From positions 182,234,856 to 182,298,855 of the forward strand of contig JAHLJT010009419.1 of assembly GCA_031308135.1 (NCBI GenBank): a stretch of DNA of 64,000 bases. Direction: 5' to 3'. Positions 42,507 to 56,020 of the stretch are shown here, in pieces. This DNA is from Acheta domesticus (Eukaryota > Arthropoda > Insecta > Orthoptera > Gryllidae). The first letter of the stretch is position 1. Every line of letters starts with the position of its first letter. A program made the position numbers and the translations under genes. The notes under the pieces are model-generated. The model worked only from the letters and a program-made list of their open reading frames with translations. It ran no database searches and was not told where the DNA came from.

Positions 42507-43250
42507 ATGAGTGGCGATCAGCATATGAGATAGATGTTTCAATCCATTTAAGCTTTCTGATCACGATTTTTAAAAATGAAAATCTCCAAGACGCGTAAAC
42601 CACGATTTGCTGGTGAATTTACATGAGTCATTAGATTGGCGAATTTGTTATTCATTTCGCATGAAAGGGAATCGGCTTCCAAAACGGCCCTTTCTTAATG
42701 AAGATAGCGTCGAGGTCAATGGCTCCTGTGGCATTAACGAAAGTAGCGGAACGTCTAATGAAAAAAGTGGAAATCAAGGAAGTGACAATTTAAGCTCTTC
42801 AGATAGTTCGTCAAGTGTCTGCAAAATGAATAAAGAGAAGATAAACATGAGTTTAATTGCAATAGGTGAAACCTCCACCACGAAAAGAAAATTGGAACAA
42901 AATGGCATCCCCATAAGAAATTTTAGAAAGTACGTAGTGCTAATGCAGGTAAATTTTTTCACATTGAAGATCCTTCGACGTCCATCGAAAAATCAAACAA
43001 AGATACTATTTAGTAACTTATCGATTATTTTCACTCAACAGATGACATGACGTTGAAAATTTAAATTTTGACAATTTTTTAAAGTTGGACGTACAATAAA
43101 ATTAAACGACTTTTTGCAGCAACCGAACGCAGTCTAAAACGTTGGCTGAAGAAAATGGAATTTTGTCCAGAACTGAAGTAAATTCGGTAAGGCATCAAAA
43201 CTGTGCATTGTGACGAAAGCTCAGGAATTCTATGGTACGCAAGTACTTGA
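42507..43250 (+). other. Possible small coding remnant, unassigned
   Basis: The frame 42607-43050 contains a Ser-rich, polar stretch. A possible donor (CAG before GTAAAT at 42950) and a possible exon after TTTTTGCAG near 43120 suggest a spliced gene. I do not recognise it. A short upstream frame near 42576 (MKISKTRKPRFAGEFT) faintly recalls P-element proteins but is too short to use. Confidence 0.25.
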
Positions 43251-45439
43251 ATTTAAAGTGAGTTATGAGGGACCAGAAAATTTCAAAATGTCAGTCAAAA
43301 CCTGAGTCAAGAATCCGTCATTTAATTATTTATAAATATAAATATTATATATATATTGTTGTGTATTTGAACTGACTTTTAATAGTAATGTATGTTCTGT
43401 GCCTATGGTCCGTTGTGGTAAAAGTCTGGTGACTAGGTGAGATCGTGTTATGGGTGTCTCCACGTAAGAAAAGACCCTAAAAATTCAACATGGCGGAGTT
43501 TCGGCACTGCCAACCTCATCGAAATGAAACGCGAAAGTGCATGAAGGATACCGACGCGGCGTATTTAAATGAACGTAGTGTCCTTCAGAAATGCAGATTT
43601 GCTGAAATTATAATTATTAATATTGTTTTGACTTATAAATAGCAAATTTCACAATTTACTCATGAAATTGTAATTATTATTATTTTAAAATTAAATATAA
43701 TACATTTCATTAAATAAATTACTGGTAATTTTAAAATTATGTTAATTTCCAGAATAAAATATTTTTGAAACTGAAGAATAAATGAAATAATAGATTGTTA
43801 TTTTATTACAAAACTAGCAAAAATGAAACTATGCAAAAATCGGGGGATATATAGAATAAAGATGAAATGAAATACTCAAAAATAACTTTAATTTTCAAAC
43901 AATACACAAAGTAGTGAAATAAAACTATTTTTCACTGAACTTAGATATTTTTGAATCCTAATGGTTTTTTGTATATAACATCAACATATGACCACATTCA
44001 AAGCATATCAGAGGAATGAAGAAATCCATTGTACAGAAGTGACAAATGTTTGAAATTTTGTGGAAATAGAATAAATCAGATATATGATTTGATATAATTT
44101 GAAGGTTCAGTAAAGAATAAACTTATGCACCTTGGGTGATCAGATTTGATGACAAATTGCAAGGAGCAGTCATTAAAATTTCTTGAACACCAATGGTCCA
44201 CAGCAAATTATATTCACATCAATTATTGAATTTTTACAACAATTTTAGAGCCTAATGCCCCTGGGCTTACAAACATTACAAAACATCCTGGTATTTACCT
44301 TAAGCGATAGCGGAAAACCAGGGAAAACAAAGGAATAAGTATGCTACCATATATATAAAAAAATGAATAAAAATATTGTTAATTCTCAAATGAATTTTAA
44401 AAAATTAACATTAAAAATCAGCATTAAGAAATTTGGCTGACCGTAAAAATTAACTACTTGAAAATTTTATATATACATTGATAGCATACCCATCCTCCTG
44501 ATCAGGAAGATGACTGAAGGTCAATTTCTAGCATGCATGTAGGAACATTAGTCAAAATAATAGAGATTTACAATTTAACAAAAATACATAAAATAAATCA
44601 AAGAAATAATATAAATAATATACATAAAAATGCAATTGAATCCTATTTAGAAAATGAAATATCTTCTGTGAAACACAGCAACCCTGCAACATAGAATAAT
44701 TAATGCAGTATCTAATGTCCAATCCGGATAAATTCAATAAATAGGCATGTAATTGTTATAAAAACAAATATTTATTTTAATAAATTCCTTGAGGAAATAA
44801 TGTTTTTGAAAATAATTTTTAAAGAAAATTAAAAAGAACGTTACCACAAGTAATAGGAAAAACGTGATACTTAACTTTTATATTACTTAAAACTCCTGAC
44901 ACAAACGGAAAACCAAATTGTCCAGAATGCTAAGAACATTTGCTTCACATGAAAGTATTCAAAATATAACATGACAATAATATGTACCTAAAAACCAATA
45001 AAATTTACAAAAATTAGTAGAAAACCATTGAACATTCACTTAAAATGAAATATTAATAGCCAAAATGGAATAGTGCATCAATTGTAAACATTAAGCAATA
45101 CTCTCTATCAAGCCAAATAATATAATGAAATATGTACTCACTAATACCACATAACTGATTTCCATTTCAACAAACCATCTAATAAAATTATGCATCTTCA
45201 GAACTCCATTATTGTATATCTGAAACATTTAGTAAAGTAATGTACACTTCTTTCACATTTCGAAACTTTAATGTTTATTCATTTAAAGCACTTAGCATCT
45301 GTACTTCAACTAAACAAAAAATCTTAAGTCTGAACAGTAATGATTACTTGTATTATGAAAATGATGTAAAAGAAAATGACTAACGGTTAAACAATAGTGA
45401 TGAACTAATGGTATATTAAATGGTACACTTAAATAGTTT
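43251..45439. other. AT-rich stretch without a recognised gene
   Basis: No supported frame, repeat or RNA gene. Confidence 0.5.
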
Positions 45440-46650
45440 CTTTGGTTTACATAAGGAGGTAAAAGTTCATTCAGGATATGACACTCATAATCAATCTATT
45501 AATTCATTCTCACTTGATTTACTTTGCAACCACGCTCAATTCAAACAGAGAGACTGAAACACTGGCCGAAACAATTGACTGTAAAGAAATAGTATTAATT
45601 TAATAACCTGCAGTTACCACCAACTTACAATCGTGTCAATTCAAGCATACCTTTTCCATAGCACAGTGAGGCCAAACTTGATCACAAACTATACTTTTGT
45701 GGTTGCTCTGAGGAGGCAGGAGTTTTTTTCATTCAGGGCACAACTGTAACATTGAGCACATTAGTAAAAAAATTTATCACTTTCATTCCATTCTCATAAA
45801 TTCATACTCACTTGATTTACTTTGCAACCAGGCTCGATCCAAACAGAGAGACAAACACTGGCTGGAACAATTGACTGTAAAGTATTAATTTTAATTTAAT
45901 AACCTGCAATCACCACCAACTTACAATCATGTAAATTGAAGCATCCTTTTTCTGCAGGACAGTGTGGCCCAATTTATCATCTGTGGTGGTTGCTTTAAGG
46001 GGGTATAAGTTTTTAATTTGTGGGCACATCTGTAATATAGAAGTAAATATTTAACATGATTATCACTTCTATTCCAAACTCATTAATGTGTACTTACTTG
46101 TTTCACAATGCAACCAAGCTTGAACCAAACACACTGACTGAAACACTGGCTGGAACATTTGACTGTAAGGTATTAATATCAATAATAACTTAATAACCTG
46201 CATTTACCACGAACTTACAATCATATAAATTCAAGCATACCTTTTCCATAGGACAGTGTGGCCCAGTTTCTCACATTAACTTATCTGTGGTGGTTGCTTT
46301 AAGAGGGCATAAGTTTTCAATTCATGGGCACATCTGTAATATGTAACATGTAATATGTAAATATGTAACACAATTATCACTTCTATTCCAAACTCATTAA
46401 TGTGTACTTACTTGTTTCACTTTGCAACCAGGCTCGAACCAAACACACTAACTGAAACACTGTCTGGAACATTTGACTGTAATGTAATAATATTAATTTA
46501 ATTGCCTACAATTACCAGAAACTAACCATCGAGTAAATTCAAGCAAAACCTTTTCCATAGCACAGTGGGGCCCTATATGTACTTCAACGATAATGGATGG
46601 TTGCTTAAAATGTCAGGTGTTTCTGTGAGGTAAATCTCTGAAAACCCTTT
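45440..46650. repeat. Four tandem repeats of ~0.3 kb
   Basis: Anchors TTTGCAACCA or close variants lie at about 45523, 45821, 46107 and 46421 (spacing 298, 286 and 314). Each unit has, in order, an AAACACTGGCTGGAACA-like block, AACCTGCA, ACTTACAATC, a CCTTTTCCATAG-like block and GTGGTTGCTTTAA. The copies have diverged. On the minus strand GT- and AG-like borders recur, but the frames contain stops, so exon repeats are not supported. The array lies directly beyond the 3' end of the minus-strand transposase pseudogene. Confidence 0.85.
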
Positions 46651-46658
46651 CAGGACCG

Positions 46659-48899
46659 TCACATTGCAGATGTGCCAGGTATTGGCTCTAATGGAATTGG
46701 ATCTTGTTCCTCTCCTGTGCCTTCTTCTGCTGTGTCAGTTCCACTTGCACTACTTAGATTTATTACAAGTTCTTCATAATCTCCCACTGCCTCTTTTTCA
46801 TAGTAGTCTTAAATAATTTTCTCTGCATATGCCACTGAATTTTTCCACATTTCTGGTGTGACCTATTAAAGGCATTACATAATTTTTTAGATTCCTGTTG
46901 TAACTACTTTTTAAAAAATTACAATTATGTTGCAATATATTTACTGTTTTTCTAATAGTGATTTATTGAAAACATTACCTGATTTATTGCCTCATTCCAC
47001 ACAGCTTTTGTTCTCTCCGTTCCTTGCCCTGGCCTTCCACATACAGTTTTGTTGTAGTACGCTTTTGAAATGCCCCACACATGTTCAATAGGATTGAATT
47101 TGCAATGATATGGTGGCAGTCTCAAAACTGTGTGCCCTTCTGCAGCCAACATGTCATCAACTACATACCTTTATCAACATATTGATGGTCAGTTATATAT
47201 TTATCACAAGTGTTAATGTATATATTTGAACATATTTAAGGTGAATACTTTAAAATTTTATTATAATTATACAACAGAAAGGTAATTCAAAATAATAATG
47301 AAATGTAATATTTCATTATTATGGAGGAGAGAACATTACTTATTTCATTATGTAAAAAATAGTTCCGTCTCATTTCTGAAGCTTACAATCAATTGATCCT
47401 TTCTCCACTTTGTTGTTGGATTCCTCTCTACCTGTCTTGAATGGTAAGAAGCATTGTCCATGATAATGATGCATGGTCTTAAATTGCGAATGCCAGGAAT
47501 CAGTTGTTTCTTAACCCAGGATTCAAAAGTACAACTGTTCATTGCTCCGTGATAATCTTGCCCCCTTTTAAGGTCAGTAGCAAAAATCAGACCAGCACCT
47601 ACAAAGTGTCACAACTCGTATACATGCCTTAGTTTGTACATAATGTCATGAAAACTCAAAACACATGTACCTGGTACAAAACCTCTTGTTCCTGCATGAA
47701 CCACAACTAGCCTCCTTCCTTCTGCTGGTCTCTTAATTATTCCTTTACTGGTGCCTGGTTGAAGCCTTGAATATGTAGTTGAACCTATTGGAAAAGATAG
47801 TTTTGTCTCATAATTTTTACACATAAGTAATATAACCATTTTGAAAGGTCTCTTTTACCATTTATATAGATCCATGTCTCCTCTAGGTACACTACAGTCT
47901 TTGGGTTTTCACTTCTCTTATTTTTCATGTAGTCTGCCACAAAATACAACCTCTTTACAATAATTTCATTTGTCTCACAATTACGAATATGTGGGTCTCC
48001 TTTCCTCCATGCTAAACCCAATTTCTTAATTATTCTGTACAATGTTGTGCACAACCCTTTGAATAAGAAAGTATCATAATTTTCTTTTACATACTGCCAT
48101 ACCTCTTGAAGTGAGAGTCTCCTGCCTGTTGCAAAATGAATTGGTCTTGGAAAGTCTTTCAAAAGTGAGTCACATACTTCATCATTCCTCTAAATACAAA
48201 ATCTCTTACCATTATCAGCTTCCTGATAAATATACCTGGCAATAGCTTCTGTAGAAAAGCCATCAACTGAATCTCTCACTGGTCATGACCGCTTCCTCTT
48301 CTTGTTCGGAGTTCTAATAGGTTTTCCTGCCTTATAATACTTAATAAGACTTGCCAAAGTTATATAAGGTCTCTGTAATATAGTAATATATTTCAATAAA
48401 ATAATTATGATTCACTCTTTTATATATAAACAACACAATAATTATCCTTTATAACTGTTGTTATTGTACATTAGCATAAAAACATAAGAACTTTAAATAC
48501 GTTTTCATCTTTTTATAGAAATGTACAATAACAACAGTAATAAAGGATAATAATTATGTTGTCTATATAAAAGAGAGAAGCTTTATATAATAAAAAACTA
48601 TGTGAGAAGACAACGGTACAAATCAAATTTTAAAAAATTATGATTCACATACACATGTTCATCATGAAAACATTCTGGCATGCAATAAAATGTAAATAAT
48701 TATTGTGAAATTAATTGCTTACCCCCACAATTAAAGCCACTTTGGCAATGACACTGCTCTCAGGAAGTTGCACTTCTTTATGAGAATTTTTCTCGCTCTT
48801 AGATTTATACACGTTGAGAAGGACCTGCCTTTCATCACTCGATAATATCCACCTCCTTTTCTGCTTAATTGGAGAATTGCTTCTCGAATTTGAAGACAT
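46659..48899 (-). pseudogene. Intron-containing IS630-type DDE transposase gene, degenerate
   Basis: Minus strand, exon-like pieces with GT-AG borders: 48899-48723 (ATG at 48899), 48372-47859, 47784-47671, 47598-47387, 47168-46979 and 46862-46659. The DDE core can be read: VVYLEETWIYING near the end of piece 2, CIIIMDNASYHSRQ in piece 4, and LRLPPYHCKFNPIEHVWG in piece 5. The first catalytic residue is Glu where the family has Asp (VYLDETW). In-frame stops lie in piece 2 (TGA and TAG) and piece 6 (TAA), and about 30 residues between pieces 4 and 5 seem missing. It is a relative of, but clearly different from, the plus-strand transposase at 31434. Whether introns belong to the transposon or arose in a host copy is unknown. 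Confidence 0.72.
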
Positions 48900-49411
48900 A
48901 TTTTACAAATGTCAATCGAAAACACAATTCAAGTTCCCTTCCGAAACCAATCACGCACTGGAAACGCAAGGAAAACGATTTTGAAATGAGCAAGTGCGGG
49001 ATGCTGCTCGCTTGCATAACCTCAGTATCTCCACACGACGTGTTGCAGGGTTCAAACGCTTGAAGTTGGCAGGAAGTTAATTTGTACGCACGTGTACCAG
49101 TCGCCAGCCAAGGAAAAGTCCCTGACTACAATACTTCCATTATGTTGGGTATTTCAGTTGGGGTTGGCACCTACTTTCTCCAACTTAAATTGTAATCAAA
49201 AGTCCCTAAGCCAATGCAGTAAGAATGGCGGGTGATTTCCGGGAGGTTGGTATTTTTTTGCGTTCTGGGTCATATCTTACGTGAAATAACCCATATGCTC
49301 GCTGGCAGTCTGTTGTTACCGCGCGAGTACATGAAATAGTGCCATGTGTTGTAATCAGTAAATAAATACGTAACAGTCTGATCTTAAAAGTGTGTATTTA
49401 GTTGAATACCT

Positions 49412-49455
<44 letters not shown>

Positions 49456-50054
49456 CACATAAATATTATTATTTATAAATTCAATCATGAAGTTTCACCA
49501 CCTCAAAAAGTACTTAAATTACTGCTTCATCCAAAGAAACCGACGACCAGTAATGCAAAAAACGTGTCTATTGCAGCAATCTATTACACACTGGTTCGTG
49601 AAATATTAATATCTTTTAAAGTTACTGAGATCCCACTTTGATTTTTTCTGGACTTATTATCAATACTCTATTGCGTTTATAAATATTTTTTAAAAATTTT
49701 TAGCTCATCGAGTTTACAAAAATATTCAATTTTCAAAATTTAAGTTTTTTAAAAAAAATTGAAAATTCAAAAAATTAAATATTTTGCAAAATCTTAAAAA
49801 TTAAACATGTTTTTAAGTTTCGAATGGAATTTCTATAATTGGCGTATTCAAATATATGATTTTTTAAGTTAGTGATGCGCGTCATTTTCAGCAAATTTCA
49901 TTATACAATATTTCCGAAAATAATAAAGTTAGAAAAAAATGAAAATACACGTGTTCACTGATTTGATCCATATAACAAACAGAAAAAATTAGAAAATAAA
50001 TAAAATTATGGTCAAAATTTGGTCTTTTTTGTGAGATTTGACGTGGAATGGCTC
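48900..50054. other. Non-coding stretch with a (TA)n tract
   Basis: Upstream of the transposase pseudogene; (TA)n lies at 49415-49450. The rest is AT-rich without a recognised gene. Confidence 0.5.
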
Positions 50055-50535
50055 ATATGCCCCTCAGGGCTCATTTCTCGTTCAACTGCGGTAAATAATG
50101 GCATTTTCTAACTCGATATTAAATTTTGAAAGAGGGTTTTGCTTCCTGAATACAAACAGTTTGTGTAGTTTTGCAGAAACGGGCATTTTTAGCGCAAACA
50201 AAAACAGCGAAAATTTAACGATACCCCCTTATGAATTTGTGGATTTCCGAAGGTTACTCGAATCTTCTGGAAATAAGCAACCTAGCCCAGAAATTCATTA
50301 CGAATTCAGTGATGAAACGCGTTTTTCCAACAGATTGCAAGTTTTCCAGAAATTCGCGAAAAAACTTGACCTTCGCTTGGCCGGTTGTTGTCGGAGCCAT
50401 TTTTGACAAAATGCCTCTCAGGGCTCATTTCTCGTTCAAATGTGGTAAATAATGGCATTTTCTACCGCGGTATTATATTTTGAAAGAGGATTTTGCTTCC
50501 TGAGTAGAAATAGTTTTGCAGAATAGGGCATTTTC
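50055..50535. repeat. Satellite-like repeat, about 1.4 units
   Basis: A unit starting CAGGGCTCATTTCTCGTTCA at 50066 recurs at 50418, a period of about 352 bp. Both resemble 26868-27205. The array is cut at 50535, followed by a CA-rich tract at 50570-50590. Confidence 0.8.
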
Positions 50536-52288
50536 TCCACACGTGCGCACATGCACTCACACGCGCGGGCACACACACACACACACACTTCAAATACACA
50601 CAATGCGAGGAACAGCACAGAAAAATTACGCAAATAAATCTTAATAGTCATTACAAAATACCATTTCCATTAAGTAAACAAGACAATGGAAAATAAACAA
50701 TTGCTTAGAAATATATAAGACTATTAAAATTGCCTTGACATAGGGGGTAGCTATTCTCCCGATCAGCCTGAATTAACATGTGTAGTACTGACATACAAGT
50801 ACGTAGTACTAATGTAATGTAGAAATGTACTCATGTACGACTAATGTAATAACACACGAGATTGTCCATGTAGCACAAAACAGCTCCACTGCACCAAAAA
50901 CAATTAGAAATGCGTACACACTGCAGCCACTTCCTTGTTGCCACAAGAGACACAGATTACAAAATGAGGCTCCTCTTTCAATTAATTTTTCTCAAGAGAA
51001 CTTCGCAAACCCCTACCCCCTCCAGGTGGCACTGGTGTGCGACATCCTGTTTTCATCTATTCGTCACCTGGAGGAAAATTCCATGCTTCGTCTCTAACAA
51101 GCGCGAAGAAACACGTGGCGGGAAATAAAATCTTGTCCACTGTAAGTGGGAATCTCTAATATAAAGGGGGATCTCTTAAATGCGGGAAATAAATGCATTG
51201 TACATACTCAACAGACCTCGGGACCGGGAATTTTGTCTCTTATAATGGGGTTTCACTGTATTTTGAAATTACATAGTAAATACATATACTACTCCTCTAA
51301 TAGTGACATATTGTAGCAATTAAAATTAAAAATTAGTCAAGGTTTAATTTTTAATTGTAGCTTTTGTAATACACAAGTTTACTAAAAAGTACAAAGAAAC
51401 AGAAGGTGTATGTCAAGTCAGTTCAATTATTTACAAATTTCCAACATAAAAACTTCCCTCCATTACTGTATTATACACTTTACACAGAGTATTTAAGTAC
51501 ACTGATATGAGAACATTGATAAACAAACTGAAACTTCCAAGAAACTGAATAAGCATTCATATTCCATGCATAAAATAACAGTAAACATTTACTCTTTTCT
51601 CAAAAAATCTTAATATAAACAGAAGCACAAATTTGCTTCATTTTGATCCACTCAGTGTCTTTCAGTTACACAAATTCTTGGTATATTTCTAAGACAGACA
51701 TAAGTTCACATAAAACAGAACAAAGAAGAGGACACAACTATAATTTAAATAACAGTTCTGAATATAAGCTTAAACAATATCAGAAAAATTATGAAATTTA
51801 ACACCTAGAATACAAATTTTAACTAAAATTTGTCTCAGTCAAAACTCACAAGTTGATTTCACTGTTTTCAACAAACAAATAGAACAAAAACTATGTTACA
51901 ATGTCTTTCCCTAACATTATATAACCATGCTTCTTGAGCAGAGTACTTCAAAGTACATCAAATAATATATCATAAATAATGCAAGTACATACATTTTTTC
52001 ACATCTTAAATTTATTCTTTTCTTTATAAAAGAGAATATACTTTCTCACTATCTGCACAATAAAATAAGTATTACAAAAACAACATTAATCTAAATAACT
52101 ACACGATTAACTAAAAATACTTTCCCTTTCTATTTATAGAAAAGCTGAAACCTTTTGAAAATATTTCAGAAGGTATTTGGAAACAAAATACAAGATGATT
52201 TCATAACACAAGGATATTTTTGTTTTATTCATTTGTGATCTAATAAATAAAGAACATAGGAACACAGTCTTTTTTAAAGTAAAGTTAA
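50536..52288. other. Intergenic DNA, possible pogo-like MITE end
   Basis: No gene seen. At 51222-51262 the minus strand reads TACAGTGAAACCCCATTATA, which resembles ends of some pogo-like elements; no partner end was located. Confidence 0.3.
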
Positions 52289-52294
52289 TTTATT
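52289..52294 (-). terminator. Probable poly(A) signal of the unknown host gene
   Basis: AATAAA on the minus strand, about 150 bases after the stop at 52443-52445. Confidence 0.5.
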
Positions 52295-52442
52295 GTTACA
52301 TAACAATGAAAAGAGAACACTAAACTTACAAGAAAATCATAGTCTTTCACTTAATCTAAAGTTGCATTTACACACTCTTCAGAAACAGTTCACAGCCTTA
52401 TAAGATTCAAAAATATTTTGAAGAGATAAACGAGAAATGTTT

Positions 52443-55400
52443 TCAGGTAGTTGACAAGTAATCAGCTGCCAGTTGCTGCTGATCTACATTGTACGCAGTA
52501 ACAAACCTATAAACTTTTTGTCCATCAGGTGTTACAAGTTCCAGAGTTTGGTCACTGCCCACAAGAGCCAACATGTCGCCTGTCACAGCCTGGGCACTAA
52601 CTTGTTGATTTTCACCCTGAAACAAACAATTAACATTAATAGACCATCCCTCATAAATGACCAGGTTTATGGCCATTTAATTGACATTTTTGTCCAATAG
52701 GTCTTGGTCAAAATTTCGCAACTTGTCAAATTTTTGTGTTTCACCAACCTCAAATCTTTTAGATTAACTACTCAAATTACCCTTTCAAAGTCAACATCAA
52801 GAAAAGTTTGCTTTTTCCAAATGTTGTCAGTCTGTACACGCACAATGCATTGTTTCATTGCTTGTACCTTTTTTACCTGAATGTAAGACAAGATTTTTCT
52901 CCTAGTACCTCACTTGAAAAATGCAGGGTTGTCGTATATTCACAGATTAAGCCTAGTCGGTCAGGATTTAAATTTATACATCACCTTTCTGTGACACAAA
53001 ATTTCTAAATTCTGATGTAACAATCAGCTGTGAAGAGATGATAAAAAAACCATGCATATCTAAAATATCTAATTATATTTGTGGATGAATTCTCAGCATC
53101 CACCTTGATTTTTGCCGGGCAATTGAATAATATTTTTGAGCTAGTAAAGACAGAAACTTAAAACAAATAATGTTATATCAAGCGAAATGCAATACAAAAT
53201 TTGTTGCTGAGATTTTGTTTCACAATGTGCTGATCAACTGTGTGGACTCACGGTTCGACAGCTGGCAAGTGCGAATCTTCATTTTGCAAGAAACAGAAAT
53301 GAAAAAAATTCACATTGGCCTATTCTACATGGCCATGAACAAGGGTGGGACATGAAGGAAATTTGGTGAAACATAAGAGAATGTTCTTAGGTGGTGTTAG
53401 ATGATAGACTAAGAACACATATTCAACATGTAAAACATCGAGGAGCTTAAAAAGTCAGGGAATGTTGGAGTATGGAAAGATGTCCAAAAAAGAGACAAGG
53501 ATGCTTGTGAAGAAGGGGGTAGTGGCAAAAACATTATTGTGAGATTTTAAAGAACACAAAAAGTGATATCTGAAGCGATAAGTTTTAACATTTTCATCAA
53601 GACAAATCGACAATTTGTCACTTAATTTTGTCAAAGTAGTGAGAATTAGTTCAAGATTTAAATTCACTAGTTGCCGTTACAATATAAGGAAGCTATCTTA
53701 GGTAATAAAGTTTTTAAAATGGAAGCTAGAGTTTCTACTGTAAATTATATCTCAAACAATAATTACCACATTTTTGTATATTGTTTATAAAACAAGGTTC
53801 TACTCTAACCTGAGGTTCCCTTTTCACAAAACACATTCTTTACTTACTGGAATATCAGGAACCTCTGAGTCACCTTCAGTCACAGCTGGTAAATGTGGTG
53901 CAAGACCTGCAGTAAAGGCTTGCCCGTCTGAGGTTAAATGAAAATTTGTACCAGCAACTTCTATAGACTGGACATTGCCAGTAGGAATCTGAAAAAAATG
54001 TTAAGCATGCATACAATGTTCATTTTATGCTACGATACATAGGATTTGGATGCAAGAGAAGAAAAACAAAACAAAGTAAAAACTAGCTGTGTGCGACTGC
54101 CAAGAAACAGAAATGAAAGAATTCAGTCCCTCAGAATCTGATAGCTAGTTTTTGTTGACTTTTTAATTTTTCATACACTCCATGTAGAGTTAACACTAGT
54201 AACTCCATGTAGTTAACACTAGGAAAAAGTGTTGACATTTAGTGTTCATTATGGCATCCTGACTGTATATTTTCTGTCATTTTTTCCCCAATTCGAAAGA
54301 TCTTGTTTGTGAAGTTTTTATCAGAAGGATTATTTTCTGCAAAATGGAAATCCTTATATATTGTTCCTACTTTTAAATCGGATGATATAAATTGCATATC
54401 AAACTATAGGCCAACAATGATATTGAGTATCATTCCCAAAGGTTTCAAGAAAACCTTCACATAAATATAGATAAAATAAATGATATGATTAAACATTTTT
54501 TGACAATTTGGCCTTATGTGTGGCAGAAATATTGAGACAAATTTTGCTTGGAATACACAGTAGAATTTGAATGATGAAGATTGGAGAAAGGAGTTTCACT
54601 GTATGCATATGCATATATGCTTTTATATATCTATATCTATATCTATCTATCTATCTATCTTATATCCTATATATATCCTTATATATATATATACAGGGTG
54701 AGTCACGTAACTTTAGCACCTACTGTAACTTTTGAACGGTCGAAGTTATTGCAATGCAGTTTTCACGGAAGTGCATGAGGGAAAGGGGCTAATAGATACG
54801 TGCATTAATTTCTATTTTATCACTTGTATTTTACGAGATTTTTTAGGTAACTTTGTTTTTTCAAATGGAACTATACATATTTTTTCAGTCCACCATGACG
54901 AGCGTAAAAAGACGAATCCAATGATGTACATATTGTCATATGTTATATAAGCGTTTTTTTGATTAATTTTGATTTTAGCGACAGGGGTTTAACGGACATT
55001 TTGAATAGTCTACCACACAAGGTCACGCAGCGCTCCACCAGCAACGCGCGCCCGAGCAAGGGAAGGGAGATTTGAAGATACGAAACATATTCCAAATATT
55101 CACAAAACCATTGCAGTTTTTTCCTGAACTGTGCTTTCCATCCTTCCGCATTTTCAGATTATCGACTTTCTTTGATTGAAGGAATTAAAGGATGGAAAAT
55201 AAGGATTTGTCATTAGTTTGTATCGTATTAAAATTGTTTATAACTTCAACTCCATTTAATGGGGTTTCATAAGATACGTATTATCTTATGACAAAGCACA
55301 ATAATAATAAACAATTAAAACTGTACAAAAAATATTGCGTATTTTGAGAAAACAATTTCAATGTTAATAAGAATATAATAATAACTTAGGGATAGAAATA

Positions 55401-55924
55401 ATCTTATTTCAATAAATACTACTTAAGACAAATCCGTATTTTCAATCCCTAAGAAACACAAAATATCTGAAAATGGATCAGGATGGAAAGGAGAGTTCAG
55501 GAAAAAATGCAACAGTTTTGTGAATATTTTTCGTATCCTCAAGTACTTCCCTTTCCCGACCCCGCGTTTGCTGGGGGAGCGCTGCGTGACCTTGTGGGGC
55601 TGACAGTTACAATGAAAATATCCGTTAAACACTAGTCGCAAAAAATCACAATTACTCAAAAAAATGCTTATCTAACATATGACAATATTTATATCTTTGG
55701 ATTTGTCTTTTTACGCTTGTCATGATAGACTGAAAAAATATGTATAGTCCCATTTGAAAAAACAAAGTTACCTCAAATATCTCGTAAAATATAAGTGATA
55801 AAAGAGAAATCAATACACATATCAATTAGCCCCATTCCCTCATTCACTTCCGTGAAAACTGCATTGCAATATCTTCAACCGTTCAAAAGTTACAGGAGGT
55901 GCTAAAGTTACGTGACTCACCCTG

Positions 55925-56020
<96 letters not shown>

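Noticed and set aside
45440..46650. CRISPR-like array
   Set aside because: Units of ~300 bp with no short constant repeat and no cas genes; eukaryotic context.
50436..50651. Cys-rich small protein on the minus strand
   Set aside because: The Cys and Ala codons come from the CA/GC dinucleotide tract.
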